DNA of 64,000 nucleotides from Bidens hawaiensis (lineage: Eukaryota > Streptophyta > Magnoliopsida > Asterales > Asteraceae). The notes under the pieces are model-generated. The model made no database searches. It saw only the letters and a program-made list of their open reading frames with translations, and was not told the DNA's origin. Each line of letters starts with the position of its first letter. Within the stretch, counting starts at the first letter, position 1. Both the position numbers and the translations under genes were made by a program. Below are positions 1 through 11,677 of this stretch, one piece after another. Location of the stretch: positions 124,001 through 188,000 of the forward strand of contig JAIQDT010004230.1 of NCBI GenBank assembly GCA_021521415.1, in the 5' to 3' direction.

Positions 1-932
1 TTTCGCATTTATTACTTTTGTCTTTGTTCTTTTAATTTGAATAATGTCTCATTCTACTCAAATTTTCAATATCTATTTATACAATATAATAAATAAAGTT
101 TTTCTTTTGCCATATGTCATGCTCTTATGCTTTCTTCCAGCCTCTCTATCCTATTAATTACACATTAATTATAAATATTTTTTTAGTTCTTTTTATAAAT
201 TTATTAATTAATGATTTCTATAATTGCTTTTACAAAACATATTATTTTTAGAAAAGCTTAGTTTTGTTTGTAAAACCTTTTTATAAACTAATCATTTTCA
301 TTATTTAGTCTGTACTCTAATATAAATTATATCGTTTATATATATATATATAAGTAAACTAATAAAGATATATGAAACATGTTAGCTCATAAAAATTCAC
401 GATTTTATTGTTAAAAACATGTGGATTTTTAACCGAACGTGACCCGCCTTCTTTTCACTGTAATCTCTTTCTTTCTATCCACATATTACATAACTTAAAT
501 TGTTCAACCCATGTAGGACATGATTACCTAACCTAGTTATTAATGAAATCATGTTTACATTTGATATATCTATCCTCATTTACTCTCCTCATGAAACTCG
601 ACACACATCGCTTATACTATCTATAGAATTATATTTGTTTGCCCATGATCAATTCAATCTAACGGCCTATGACCGGTGACCCGAAACGTAATCAAATGAA
701 GATACCGACATTTTTTGGTACTTGGTTTTACTGGTGTTTGAGACTAACTTTTTATACATTCGTTAATTATTTCAATTAATTTAATTGCATTATCTATGTT
801 ATTATATATTAAGATTTATTGGTCATATTAATATTTTGTTTTCTTGTGAAAAGTAGTAATTATATTAATATAATATAATTTAATTAATTATTATTATTAT
901 TATCATCATATTTTGGTGCGTTACAAAATTTT
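1..932. other. AT-rich intergenic DNA, no gene seen
   Basis: No open frame with recognisable protein similarity and no LTR or terminal repeat could be found here. The stretch is strongly AT-rich, with a short TA run near 335-353 and an ATT triplet run near 885-905, just before the SINE that follows. Confidence 0.6.
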
Positions 933-948
933 GGAACTGTCATATTTT
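933..948. repeat. SINE target-site duplication, left copy
   Basis: Sixteen bases identical to 1277-1292, bordering the A-tail end of the minus-strand SINE. Confidence 0.85.
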
Positions 949-1276
949 TTTTGGAACGACCAACTAAGTAACGCCGGGTACTCCGTACGTGACCCCCATT
1001 GGCTAAAGGTAGCCCGAGCCGGCCACTAGTCCGGACGGACGGAGCCCCTAGCGGTCCACCTATTGAGGGATTCAACGGATAAAACCCAACCCACACGCTC
1101 GCCAACTGGCACGACAGCGAGGAGCCGGTAAAACCGGGTGAGATCAGGACTCGAACTCTAGCAAGCCAGGGTCATCCCTCATATCTCCCATATAAATTGG
1201 TTATAGTGAGGTTTGAACCCCCTACATCTCTCTAGTAAAGTGAGTGCTCTACCATTGAGCCACATCCAATTTATGC
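949..1276 (-). mobile_element. tRNA-derived SINE with target-site duplication
   Basis: Read on the minus strand, the element starts with a tRNA-like head (about 1273-1195). It has an A-box-like TGGCTCAATGG and a B-box-like GGTTCAAACC, the internal promoter for RNA polymerase III. It ends in an A-run (plus-strand T-run at 945-952). A 16-bp direct repeat, ggaactgtcatatttt, flanks it at 933-948 and 1277-1292, as expected for LINE-assisted insertion. A second B-box-like GTTCGAGTCC lies in the body near 1150-1160. Length, A-tail and duplication fit a SINE; the family is not identified. The body is clearly more GC-rich than its surroundings. Confidence 0.85.
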
Positions 1277-1292
1277 GGAACTGTCATATTTT

Positions 1293-3883
1293 ATTTCAAG
1301 CAACTTATAAATAACTTTTACTAGTCAATTATAATTATGTCAAAAAAAAGTCAGAAACATAACTTAGTACTACATAAGTAGTTTATATATATATACATAT
1401 ATATTGAAACAAAAATAGAATCTCTTTTGAGTACATCATATGTTATTTTTTCATATACAATTATAAGTTGATATACAAAACCTGGCATGTATGATTTCTT
1501 AAACGAAAAGGTTATAAAACGTCTTCTTTCTCACGAATGCCTTATATTATTCCGAGAAAAAAATGGATGTATAAGTGGTAAAGAATATATATTGTTATGT
1601 AAAATAGTTTACTTTCAACCAAGCTTATGTAATTTCTTCTAGATGTGTTTTAAGTGTTCAACCTTCCAAAATTTTTTTTATTTATTTATTTAATTATTTT
1701 TTATTTATTTTGCTGCCAATTGGTTATAATCTTAAGACTTTGTTGACTCATTTGACTGTAAATATATAATAAATAGGGGACATGCCTTAGTATTCACCAC
1801 ACAACCCATAACAAAAAATTTCCATTCCCAATCTTATTGTAGCGATCTCGCAATTATTAAGGAAGTTTCTATACGGGTTTAAGAACCAATTTAACCTAGC
1901 AAAAATCAGGAGATTGGCAATTATAGATTACGCGTCACCCTATTTAAACCAACCCTCATACTCTTTTTTCGAAGCATACAACAATCCTCACTCTTACCAT
2001 CACTCGAAATCTGTCTAGGTTGTGTACTTGGTTAAGACATAGCTATCTAATATAGGCCTTATGCATTTATATTATTTTTTATGATTTATATTTTCATTTG
2101 CGTTTCATCATTATCTCAATGCAAGCATCTCAAACTTAAACTCTCCCTAACGGTTAAGCTTTCCTGAGAATAACATTACTAACGACCGAACGTCATTATT
2201 TCACTAATTTTGATAGTTTCTTATGGTTATCATATCATATGTTTACACAATTTTTAGCCTATCATGACTCCAATGTTTCATATATTAGACTTAACTATTA
2301 TGATGATTATTTTTGTTTTCTACAACAAGAGTTTTTATTTTGGTTTCGATACCCGTCAAATCGGAACATATTTTAAAATGTTCTATCTTGATATACGTTA
2401 TTTTGAATTTGTTCAATCATTTTGGTGTTGCACTAATTATCTCGATATATGACTTCAAGAGTTTCTTTATTTTGGCCGTTAAGTTTTTCTTCCAGTTATA
2501 TTTCTAGAAATTTTATCTTGATTTTCAAAAGATTTTTCTTATACATGTATGATTTTAACTCACCCAACGGAACAAACCATGCGGACCATACAACGAAATA
2601 AGTAATTATTAGTGCACGCGTAATTACCGAAACCCTCACATGGAAGTCATGGTGGGTACATTGGTGTACAAACAACTCAGAACTGTGGGACTATAGGACA
2701 ACAGTACAAATGATATGTAATATGACAAGATCATGGTGGATACGCCGCTGGTACATCCTATATATAAGTGGACTTGTCATAATACCCATTTCTAGTGTTT
2801 TTTTGTTCACTTGAACATCTGTGTTGTTTCGTTATGTTAAGGAAATGATTTTGTACCTTGGCTTATTCTTACTATATTTTTTTTGTATTCTAATTTCGTG
2901 ACTAAATTTCCAAAAAGTTGTAAATACTGTAACTTTCGCCAATTTTCGGGCCGCAAAACCCGACCCATTTAAAGTTTTTGTTCGGATCTTCATTAAACAA
3001 AGAATCATTAATTATTTGGTTTGTTCTTTCTTGTCTTTATTCTTTTATCTCTTTACGCGTTGCACGAATTTAATTATTCGTTAGAACTATCAAGTATGTG
3101 CAACTTAACTCTTTAACTATATTTTATCCTGACTTGAATAACCATCCTAACACCATGGACTAAGTTGCAAATCCTTTTAAATATTTTTTTTTCTTTTTCC
3201 TCCCCACCGTAGAACCCAAACACCCCTTACTTTATTGAGCCACAATCTAAGCCGGATTTCATGGATTTGGTCTTGTTTACATGTTAGTTGAGCAAAACGC
3301 GTCCAAAATCAAACCTTATTTGGGTTACTTGACAACTAACGGACGTAGAATACGCACTAATAAGAACCGCGTCTCATTCAATCACGAATCAATATATATA
3401 CGCGACCTTAAATCAATTAAATGATGATACACCATCCCTGCATCATAACATATCAAAACCCTAACCCAATTTTGTCATAAGCCAGCCTAAATCTTTTTTT
3501 TGAGTTCAAGGTTGAGCCGCGAACCCTAACCATTCATTCTCTGTCAATCCTTTATCATATCAGGTAATTTATTTGTGCTTTTTAATCGGAATTGGATGAA
3601 TAACCAAAGCCCTCTGTCAATTTTGATTGACAAAGGGTAATCAACATTCAATTAGAAACCAATTGATTTAGGGTTTATGCGATTTGAGAATGAACATGGT
3701 CTCTTGTTTATGTTTAATAGTTTCTGCCTCATACTCAAATGTGTCTCCATCTCAGTATATTTGGTAGTGCTGTGAACCGGCCTGTGGCGCAGGTTCGAGC
3801 CACATGCTCGGTTTTTTTTATTTTCATTAATTTCATTTTATTTTTATTTTATTTATGTCAAGGTAATATAATTATCTTTTAAG

Positions 3884-3937
<54 letters not shown>

Positions 3938-4022
3938 TTAATAATTTTTACACTTATTTTAACAAACCAAGCGTCATTTGTATCTCATATTAAATTATCG
4001 CTTAAAACATTTTCATATATAT
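1293..4022. other. AT-rich intergenic DNA, no supported gene
   Basis: No protein-coding similarity or LTR boundary is seen. Near 3455-3545 there are two AAACCCTAACC-like motifs (telo-box-like) followed at about 3563 by CAGGTAATTT, which resembles a 5' UTR with a splice donor. No coding exon follows, so this is only a possible relic of a host promoter. A tRNA-B-box-like GGTTCGAGCC at about 3791-3800 has no convincing cloverleaf. Confidence 0.45.
3886..3932. repeat. (TA)n microsatellite
   Basis: An almost pure TA dinucleotide tract of about 47 bases, directly readable. It lies about 90 bp left of the solo LTR that begins at 4023. Confidence 0.95.
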
Positions 4023-4171
4023 TGTTAAGGCATAAATTTTATGTTGAGGATCCATTATCCTTAACTATCTTGTGGATAGATTATCCTTAAGATATGTATT
4101 AGGTTATGAAGGATCAATGATCCTTGATATTATTTGTTTACTAATGATTGCATTTTTAATGGTGATGTGTT

Positions 4172-5002
4172 TGTTTTGGAAAAAAATCACTCAAGGATAA
4201 TGTATCCAAAATCGTTTAGTGACGATTAGTGCTATGGTGATGAAAACAAGTATGTATCGATTGCAAACACAAACACACGGATTTGTTACGGGGAAAAGCC
4301 CTTGATCTGGTTCGGATCGCCGGCACAAAAACCCCGGGTGATGACAAATCGTCTATCACCACTTTATTAATCAAAAAAGGGTGTTACAATTATGGAGATT
4401 ATGATCAGTGGTACAATAATTCTAAGTGTGTGAGCTGTGACAGAGAGAATACTCAGGTGTGTGTGTATACAATGTGTCTTATAACTGATCATAATCTCAA
4501 TTATATATAATAGATAATAACTCAATGGAGTTATTAATAATAAATGCTATTAACTAATTTTCCTAAAAATCCGCCTTAATCTTCAATGTAAACGTAACAG
4601 CCACCTTGACCACGTGCTCCATCACTCAGGCTGCGAAATAGGGGGTAGACCAGGTCTTGGAGCCGTTACACTTGATAAATATCAGCCTTCATATAAGAAA
4701 TAACCGTTAATAGCACCAAATGCCGAGGATCCATGATCCTGACATAGCTCTGGAACTCTTTTCAGAAGGATAATTGATCCAGATACGTAAATATCTTCTT
4801 GACTACAAGTTAGTAGATAGACTGAGTCTTCTAATCGTTATACCTGCTAAATATTAGATTACACATGAGAACAACCGTTAGTAAATAATAAGTACTGTGG
4901 ATCCTTGATCCTAACGGGATCTGGAACACACGCTAAGGATAACTGATCCAAAACATATGCCAAGATAACATATCCACAGTGTCAAATTTCTGTGCACTAA
5001 CA
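4172..5002 (-). repeat. 3' LTR of Tat element
   Basis: 831 bp, paired with 12573-13403. Read on the minus strand it begins TGTTAGTGCACAG and ends CCAAAACA. On its internal side (plus-strand 5003-5020) a G-rich run on the minus strand, TTTTGGGGGCAATTG, is the probable polypurine tract. Confidence 0.93.
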
Positions 5003-6296
5003 ATTGCCCCCAAAATGGCAGTTGTGATAAGATCACAGCTGTCATTTTGCCTTTGAATTCAAACTTCCTGCAAAAACATATGAGATTTGACAAGTTGGAT
5101 ATAATTGTCACATATCAATGGAGTTTCCATGGGAACTTCCCTTTCAGTTGTATATCATTCTCACTGCAAATACGAACAACTAGTAACACCTGTTTAACCC
5201 GGATGGATGGTCCATCTTTAAATGGTGAAATTCGGGTTTAGACTTGTTGAAAGTTTTGAGAAATATTCTTTAGTAAAAAGTTTTTAGGATAAAATATCTT
5301 TGCAAAAATAAACCAGGATCTTAAATCCTTATAAAAATAGATTGAGAATAATTAATCCTTATATCTATGAAGATATAAACTGAAAATCAAATAAGTGTAA
5401 ACCGATAAACAGAAATCATACCATAAGGTCTGGTTAGACCTAATTTACCATATGTATTGATCCTTTTCCAATCCTTATAAAACTGAATTAAAGGATTTTG
5501 AATCCATAAGTATTGATCCATCGGTGATCCTCAGAATCTTATTTATGATACCAGATGCAAATAATTTATGATATTATCTAGGATTAAACCCAATAAACCG
5601 GGGACAAGCCCATAAAATAAACTGGGACAAGCCCGTGCAACTGGGGACAAGCCCGTGTAATCTGGGGACAAACCCGTGAACTGGGGACAAGCCCAAATAC
5701 GGATGTTAACTGGGGACTCGCCCAAACCGGGATTTAGCCCAAACGTGAGATAACGTGAAAACGTTATAAACCTTAGCTAACATGAAAATGTTAGAAACCT
5801 TTGTCTTGAGATAACGTGAAAACGTTATAAACCGGTGGTATGGTACGTCTACCATAAATCGTAGGATCCTCCATATAGCCGAAAGCAACGAAATTGTCAG
5901 CCACTAAGCGTGTACTGGTCCCGCTGCCCCGGACTATACGTTGGATAGTGTGCGCTCCAAGGGAGAGTGTAGAAACTCTAATTTATAAGAAAGGTGAAAA
6001 CCTTTAAACCTTGGATGATATGACCATCGGGGGTCATATCTAATCGTGGGCTAGGCCAAGGAAAATAGCGATGTACCTTAAGCGTGAGAGAGAGGTGGCC
6101 AACCTCTTAGAAATTGAACCTCTTATTGAAATCTGCATTGTTACTTAAAAACTTGGAAAAGATAAATGTTAAGAATAAATTATCCTTAAATTATTAACAA
6201 GAATATGAAATAAATAAGTGATCAGATAGATATTACCAATTTTAGGATCCTTGATCCTAGATGGATGCTTGATTTTCGAAGGATACTAGATCCTGA
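5003..6296 (-). other. 3' noncoding region of Tat element with tandem repeats
   Basis: About 1.3 kb between the integrase stop and the 3' LTR. It contains an array of a short unit built around ggggacaagccc (about 5597-5750, roughly 17-25 bp per unit). It also has repeats of ataacgtgaaaacgttataaacc (about 5748-5836), whose core is an imperfect palindrome. No coding sequence is recognisable. Confidence 0.75.
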
Positions 6297-7874
6297 CTAG
6301 AAAAAATACTTCTTGAGATGGATAGCATTCCATGCTCTTGGTAACCTGTTTCCTTCCATGGTGAGCAAATGATATGCCCCATTCCCTACTTCCGACTCGA
6401 TCAGATAAGGACCTTCCCACTTGAGTGCTAGTTTCCCATCTGCCGGATTGGTTGTGTTTTGGAAGGATTTTCTCAATACCAAATCTCCTTCTTGAAATAT
6501 TCTGATCCTTATATTTTTGTTGTATGCCCCAGCTACCCTTTGTTGATATGCTGCCATTATGATCTTAGCTAGGTCTCTGAGCTCATCAACAGTATCTAGA
6601 TCTTGGAGAAGGATTTCATTATTGGCCTCAAGATCACGGATGCTTGTTCTATCAGTAGGAACCACCATCTCTGTAGGGATTACTGCCTCTGATCCAAACA
6701 CCAATGAGAAGGGTGTTTGGCCTGTTGCATTTTTAGGTGTAGTTCTGTCTGCCCAAAGAACATAAGGAAGTTCTTCAGCCCATTTTCCCTTCTTGGATCC
6801 TAGTTTCTTCTTTAAATTGTTGATGGTGATTTTGTTGCTAGAATCCGCTTGACCATTGGCTTGAGGATGAACTGGTGTAAAAGTGATCATCTTGATGCCC
6901 CAACTGTCACAAAAGTTAGTGGTTCTTTTCCCGATAAACTGGGAACCATTGTCACAAACGATTTCAGAAGGGATACCAAATCTAGTTATAATATTTCGTT
7001 TAATAAAGGATATAACTTCCCTTTCTCGGACTTGCATGAATGCTTCTGCTTCAATCCATTTAGAGAAGTAGTCTGTCATAGCAAGCATAAAGACCTTTCC
7101 GCCTGGTGCCTTTGGTAGCTTGCCTACAATATCCATTCCCCATTTCATGAAAGGCCATGAAGAGGATATAGGATACATAGGTTCTGCTGGCTGGTGAAGA
7201 ATGTTTCCATGCCTTTGGCAAGCATCACACTTCTTTGAGTATTCCATAGCATCCTTCTTCATTGTTGGCCAGAAGTATCCATTCCTAAGTATCCTGGAGA
7301 ATAATTCTCTTCTCCCTGTGTGGTTGCCGTAATCGCCTTCGTGGAAGCCTTGAAGTACCTCTTGTATTTCAGGATCCTCAATGCATCTCAGATAGGGACC
7401 TGCAAGAGATTTTCTATACACAATATCATGTAAAATAATGAATTGTGATACCTTTAATATGAAAGCTTTAGGATTTTCCCCTGCAGGGATCTCTTCATCT
7501 TGAAGGAATTTTTTGATTGGAAGGATCCAAGATCCTACTTTTGAAGAGGATGGAGGATCCGTATGTTCTCCTGTGCAATCCACTGTTATCTTCACGGATT
7601 CTTGTTCTTCAATTGCCGGAGACAATATATGAATGATGGGTATCTTTACATTATCCGGGATCTTCAACGATGATGCTAAGTTTGCTAAGGCATCTGCCCC
7701 AGCATCCTCTTCCCTTGGTACCTGTATTATACTAAACAATTCGAAGGATTTCGTCAATTCCTTCACAATTTCTAAATATTTGACCATATTCTCACCTTTC
7801 ACAGTATAAGAACCATTAAAGTGTTTAGTTATAAGTAAAGAGTCTATATAAACATGAAGATACCTGATCCTCAT
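6297..7874 (-). pseudogene. Tat pol: C-terminal part of second RNase H and integrase
   Basis: A 525-codon open stretch. The first about 80 residues finish the archaeal-like RNase H (YIDS and DALANLAS motifs). The integrase follows with an HHCC zinc-binding module (HEGDYGNH then CDACQ) and the DDE core: GMDIVG supplies the first Asp and CDNGSQF the second. The third position reads NGQADSSNK where family members normally have Glu (NGQAES). The codon at 6843-6845 encodes Asp, so catalysis is doubtful. The C-terminal part (about residues 420-525) ends VGNGAYHL...AIHLKKY, typical of Tat integrase. It is one frame off from the upstream pol segment, so it would not be made from this copy. It acts in the nucleus by inserting the cDNA. 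Confidence 0.9.
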
Positions 7875-7959
7875 CTGTTTAGCTAAGAGTAAACCTGCGA
7901 TAAGTGCTTCATATTCTGCCTCATTGTTGGTGGCTTGGAATGTACATGCAATGGACTGG

Positions 7960-9660
7960 TTACCCCTGTGGCGATTTTATTCGTATGCCCAAACCTGTTC
8001 CTCTTACATTGGATGCTCCATCTGTGAAGAGGATCCAAGGATCCTTGGTTTCTTCAAGTTGTTGGACTTCTAGATCAGCTTCATTTTGCATGTCACTACT
8101 GAAATCAGCCACAAAGTTTCCAAGCGCTTGTGATTTAATGGCTGTTCTAGGCTCATACTGAATATCATATGCACTCAGCTTCACAGCCCACTTGGCCATT
8201 CTACCTGACATTTCTGGTTTTCTAAGCACATTCTTAACAGGATAGTTAGTTCTTAAAATAATAGTATGAGTTTCAAAATAATGTCTTAATTTAGTAGAAG
8301 CCATAATAAGTGCAAGAATTAATTTTTCTAAATGAGAATACCTGGATTTTGCATCTAGAAGACTTTTACTTACATAATAAATGGGATGTTGTTCACCTTC
8401 ATGATCCTTTACCAAGACGGCACTTACTGCGTTTCTTGAGACAGCTAAATACAGATATAAGGATTCTCCATCCACAGGCTTCATTAGAGCTGGAGCTGAG
8501 GATAAGTAATCCTTTAAGGCTGTAAGCGCAGCCTCATGCTTTTTCGTCCATTCAAACTTCTTATTCTTTTTAAGGATGTCATAGAAGTCCTTGCACTTCT
8601 CGGAGGATCTTGAGATGAACCTATTGAGAGCAGCTATTCTTCCCGTGAGCCTTTGGACATCCTTTCCATTTGCAGGAGATTTCAAATTGAGGATGGCTTC
8701 AACTTTCTTGGGGCTTGCTTCAATTCCTCTTTTAGTCACCATATATCCCAGAAACTTTCCAGCCTTAACACCAAAGTGGCATTTTGACGGATTCAATTTC
8801 ATGTTATATTAGTCGAGGATATTGAATGCTTCCTCGAGGTCTCTAAGGTGATCCTCAGCTTTCATTGATTTTACCACCATATCGTCTATGTATACTTCCA
8901 TAGTTTTGCCCAACTGATCCTTGAACATCATGTTGACTAGTCTTTGGTATGCTGCCCCTGTAATTCTTAGTCCAAACGGCATAGCAGTATAACAGTATAT
9001 GCCGGTAGGAGTCATGAATGTTGTATCTTCTTGATCAGATGGTTCCATCTGAATTTGTTGGAATCCAGAGGAAGCATCCATAAAGGTAAGCATTTCATGT
9101 CCTGCCGTTGCATCCACCATGGAATCTATATGTGGTAATGGGAAAGGATCCTTGGGGCATGCGTTGTTTAATTCAGTAAAATCGACACACACCCTCCACT
9201 TTCCATTCTTTTTAGAAACAACAACCACATTAGCTAACCGTCGAGGATACTTAACCTATCTGATCATACCGACCTTAAGAAGTTTTTCAACTTCTTGTAT
9301 TATCTTGTTCCTTTCAGGAGCGAATTTTCTTTGCTTCTGATGGACGGGTTTAACAGATAAATCAAGGCCTAGCTTATGAGTGATTACCTCTCTTGAAATA
9401 CCTGTCATGTCTGAGTGCTTGAAGGCAAAGGTAGATCTTCTTCGCCCTAAGAAGGATATGAGATCCTCCTCGATATTGCTAGGGATATCGGATCCTAGGA
9501 ACACCTTTATCTCTGGATCCTCGGGGTCCAAAGATACTTCTTTAAGGTCTTTCTCCCGAGCTTCCAGCACGTCCCTAGGATGTTGCTGTAATTGCTATGC
9601 TATAGTTTGCTTGGTCGTTGGCTTCATCGATGAAGAATAATAGTTCTTGGCCTTTGCCTG
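7960..9660 (-). pseudogene. Tat pol: reverse transcriptase and RNase H, broken
   Basis: Several open pieces cover the RT palm (8809-9228), the connection and first RNase H (7960-8802) and the N-terminal linker (9256-9570). The RT shows VVVSKKNGKWRVCVDF, a changed MPFGL block (MPFGLRITGAAYQRL, normally NAGATYQRL) and the catalytic YIDDMV, which is intact. The start of the archaeal-like RNase H (LFTDGASN) lies near 8000. Breaks: an in-frame stop near 8809 between ILD and YNMKLNP, a stop near 9254 before the VKYPRRL motif, a stop near 9592, and a one-base frameshift in a G-run just below 7963. Confidence 0.88.
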
Positions 9661-9661
9661 A

Positions 9662-11677
9662 TCACCAACTATCTTCACAACTCCCCCACGGAGTAGGTAA
9701 TTTGATGCATTGATGGTAAGTTGAGGCCACCGCCTTCATTCCATGCAGCCAGGGCCTGCCTAAAATAACATTGCAACAAGAAAAGTTATCAATAACACAA
9801 AATTTTTTATATGAATTTAACCCTTCAATATATATTGGGAGGTTGATGTCCCCCAATGTCTTCTTGGTTTCTCCACTGAAACCGACTAGCACTGATGTTC
9901 TAGGAATGATCTCCAAATATGGTATATTCATCTTCTTGAGGACATCATGCTGGATAATGTTGACCGAGCTCCCACCGTCAACTAGGATCCTGCGTACATA
10001 ATGGTTAGCAATAAATAAAGTAATAATCAAACCGTCATGGTGAGGATCCTGGATGTTTAGTTTATCTTCCTTATCGAAGAAGATCCTTTTATCTGTTGTC
10101 AAAGTGGTAGATACTATCGGTCGATCTCCATTATCCATCTTGATTTCCTTGGCAAGTCTTTTTGCTGCAGAGAAAGAAGTTCCACATATGTCCGATCCTC
10201 CGGAGATGAAATTAACCGTTTGCATATCCAGCTTATCCTGATGAGGATCCTGGATCCTTGAATTGAAAAAGATTCTCTGATTAGTCACTCGAGTAGTGGG
10301 GATGAGAAGTCTTCTTTCATCGTCCAACTTAAATTCTTCTGCAAGCTCTACTTTTGCAGGACAAGAGGTTCGAAACATGTCATAATCTCTGGCGACGAAG
10401 TTGATTACATGAGCATCTGGTGGTGGTGGCGTTGCTTTTTGTGGAAGGTATTCAGGATCCTGGATCTTGGATTTCTTCCTTCCTAAGAGTTCTTTGAAAT
10501 GGCCTTTGCTTAGGAGGTATCCAATTTCCCTCCTTAAACCAATACAATCATCGGTCTGATGGCCAAAGTCTTCATGGAATGCACACCACTTGGACTTGTC
10601 TTTGAAGGTGGTCGTCTTCTCATTCTTTCGGGGCCACCTTGCCTTTCCCGCCAGATCCTTCATGGCACAGATTAATCCATGAGTATCCACAGAGAAACAA
10701 TAGTCAGAGATGCAAGGATAGTCTTCATCGTCATCTCCTTCTTCGACTGCTCGTATGTTTTGATTGTTGAACTTGGTGTACGGCTTCGAATTGTTGTTCC
10801 TGTATGAGGATCCTTTATTCTTGTCGGGGAATTCTTGTTTCGTTTGTCCCCCAAGACGATCCTGGATCCTTTTATCATCTTCTAATTGGATGAATCTTAA
10901 CGCCCTGTTCCTTACTTCATCTAAGGCCCTGCACGGAGTCATCACAAGATCGTCATAAAATGGGGAGCCCCTTTGAAGTCCCATCTTGAATGCTTCAACA
11001 GCCGTAGCCATATCAAGATTAGGTATTTCTAGGGCCTCCCTGCCAAACCTTGTAACAAAATCCCTTAAGGATTCATCATAAGGTTGGACAACTCTATATA
11101 AATCACTAGTTAACTTTTCAAATTTCCTACTACAAGAAAATTGGCTGTTGAACAAGTTAACTAAGTGTGAAAAAGAAATAACAAAATAAGGAGGAAGACT
11201 TAGCAGCCATTTAAGTGCTGATCCTGTCAGTGTGGATCCAAAACCCTTGCATAGACAAGCTTCCTTAAGTCTTTCAGGAATTGGATTGATCTCCATCCTT
11301 TCCCTATACTGAGCCACATGCTCTTCTGGATTAGTGGTTCCATCATACACCTTCATGTTGGTTGTTTGAAAGCGCTTTGGGATCTCCGCATCGCATATCG
11401 GTGGAGAAAATCTGGACAACTTATGGCTCCCTTCTGGTATTTCAGGAATCGGATGGACCACTCCTGGCACGCTGGATATCATATCCTTAAGCTTCTGAAG
11501 TTCCCTAGCCATAGCCTGATTGATACCTGTATCCTGCATAGAGCCAAGGTTAGTGTCTGAGGATATGTGATTATAGGCGTTACCTCTTGGTTGGTTGAAC
11601 GTTGGCATCCCATAAGTGTAGCTAAGATAAGAGGCATGTGCTACAGTAGCAGGTCCACTAGAGGCAATCGTCTGCAT
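9662..11677 (-). CDS. Tat gag and aspartic protease, long open frame
   Basis: 671 codons, open throughout. Residues about 100-240 match the retrotransposon gag capsid domain (YRERME..., LTGSALKWLLSLPP, SFSHLVNLFNSQF, RDFVTRF). A Cys/His cluster, WCAFHEDFGHQTDDC, near residue 360 is the zinc-finger-like motif seen in Tat gag. The protease is at the C-terminus, with the active-site motif LVDGGSSVNI near residue 567 and the later ILGRPWL. The frame ends in SCEDSW because of a frameshift in a G-run near 9680; family members continue into pol here. The upstream gag portion lies in a different frame. Gag forms the cytoplasmic virus-like particle; the protease cleaves gag-pol. Confidence 0.88.
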   Translation of the reverse strand: MQTIASSGPATVAHASYLSYTYGMPTFNQPRGNAYNHISSDTNLGSMQDTGINQAMARELQKLKDMISSVPGVVHPIPEIPEGSHKLSRFSPPICDAEIPKRFQTTNMKVYDGTTNPEEHVAQYRERMEINPIPERLKEACLCKGFGSTLTGSALKWLLSLPPYFVISFSHLVNLFNSQFSCSRKFEKLTSDLYRVVQPYDESLRDFVTRFGREALEIPNLDMATAVEAFKMGLQRGSPFYDDLVMTPCRALDEVRNRALRFIQLEDDKRIQDRLGGQTKQEFPDKNKGSSYRNNNSKPYTKFNNQNIRAVEEGDDDEDYPCISDYCFSVDTHGLICAMKDLAGKARWPRKNEKTTTFKDKSKWCAFHEDFGHQTDDCIGLRREIGYLLSKGHFKELLGRKKSKIQDPEYLPQKATPPPPDAHVINFVARDYDMFRTSCPAKVELAEEFKLDDERRLLIPTTRVTNQRIFFNSRIQDPHQDKLDMQTVNFISGGSDICGTSFSAAKRLAKEIKMDNGDRPIVSTTLTTDKRIFFDKEDKLNIQDPHHDGLIITLFIANHYVRRILVDGGSSVNIIQHDVLKKMNIPYLEIIPRTSVLVGFSGETKKTLGDINLPIYIEGLNSYKKFCVIDNFSCCNVILGRPWLHGMKAVASTYHQCIKLPTPWGSCEDSW

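Noticed and set aside
949..1276. Functional tRNA gene
   Set aside because: The acceptor stem does not pair and the unit is 328 bp with A-tail and duplication, so a SINE explains it better.
3421..3570. Possible host-gene 5' UTR with telo-box-like motifs and a splice donor
   Set aside because: No coding exon follows before the solo LTR; motifs are too short to support a gene.
3735..3806. tRNA-like stretch with GGTTCGAGCC
   Set aside because: The T-arm and acceptor do not pair and the A box is poor; no target duplication was found.
4283..4510. Short open frame repeated in the two Tat LTRs
   Set aside because: It lies in the LTR on the strand opposite to the element and has no recognisable protein similarity.
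5597..5750. CRISPR-like evenly spaced repeats
   Set aside because: Spacers are not unique, units are short and imperfect, and the context is a plant retrotransposon 3' region.
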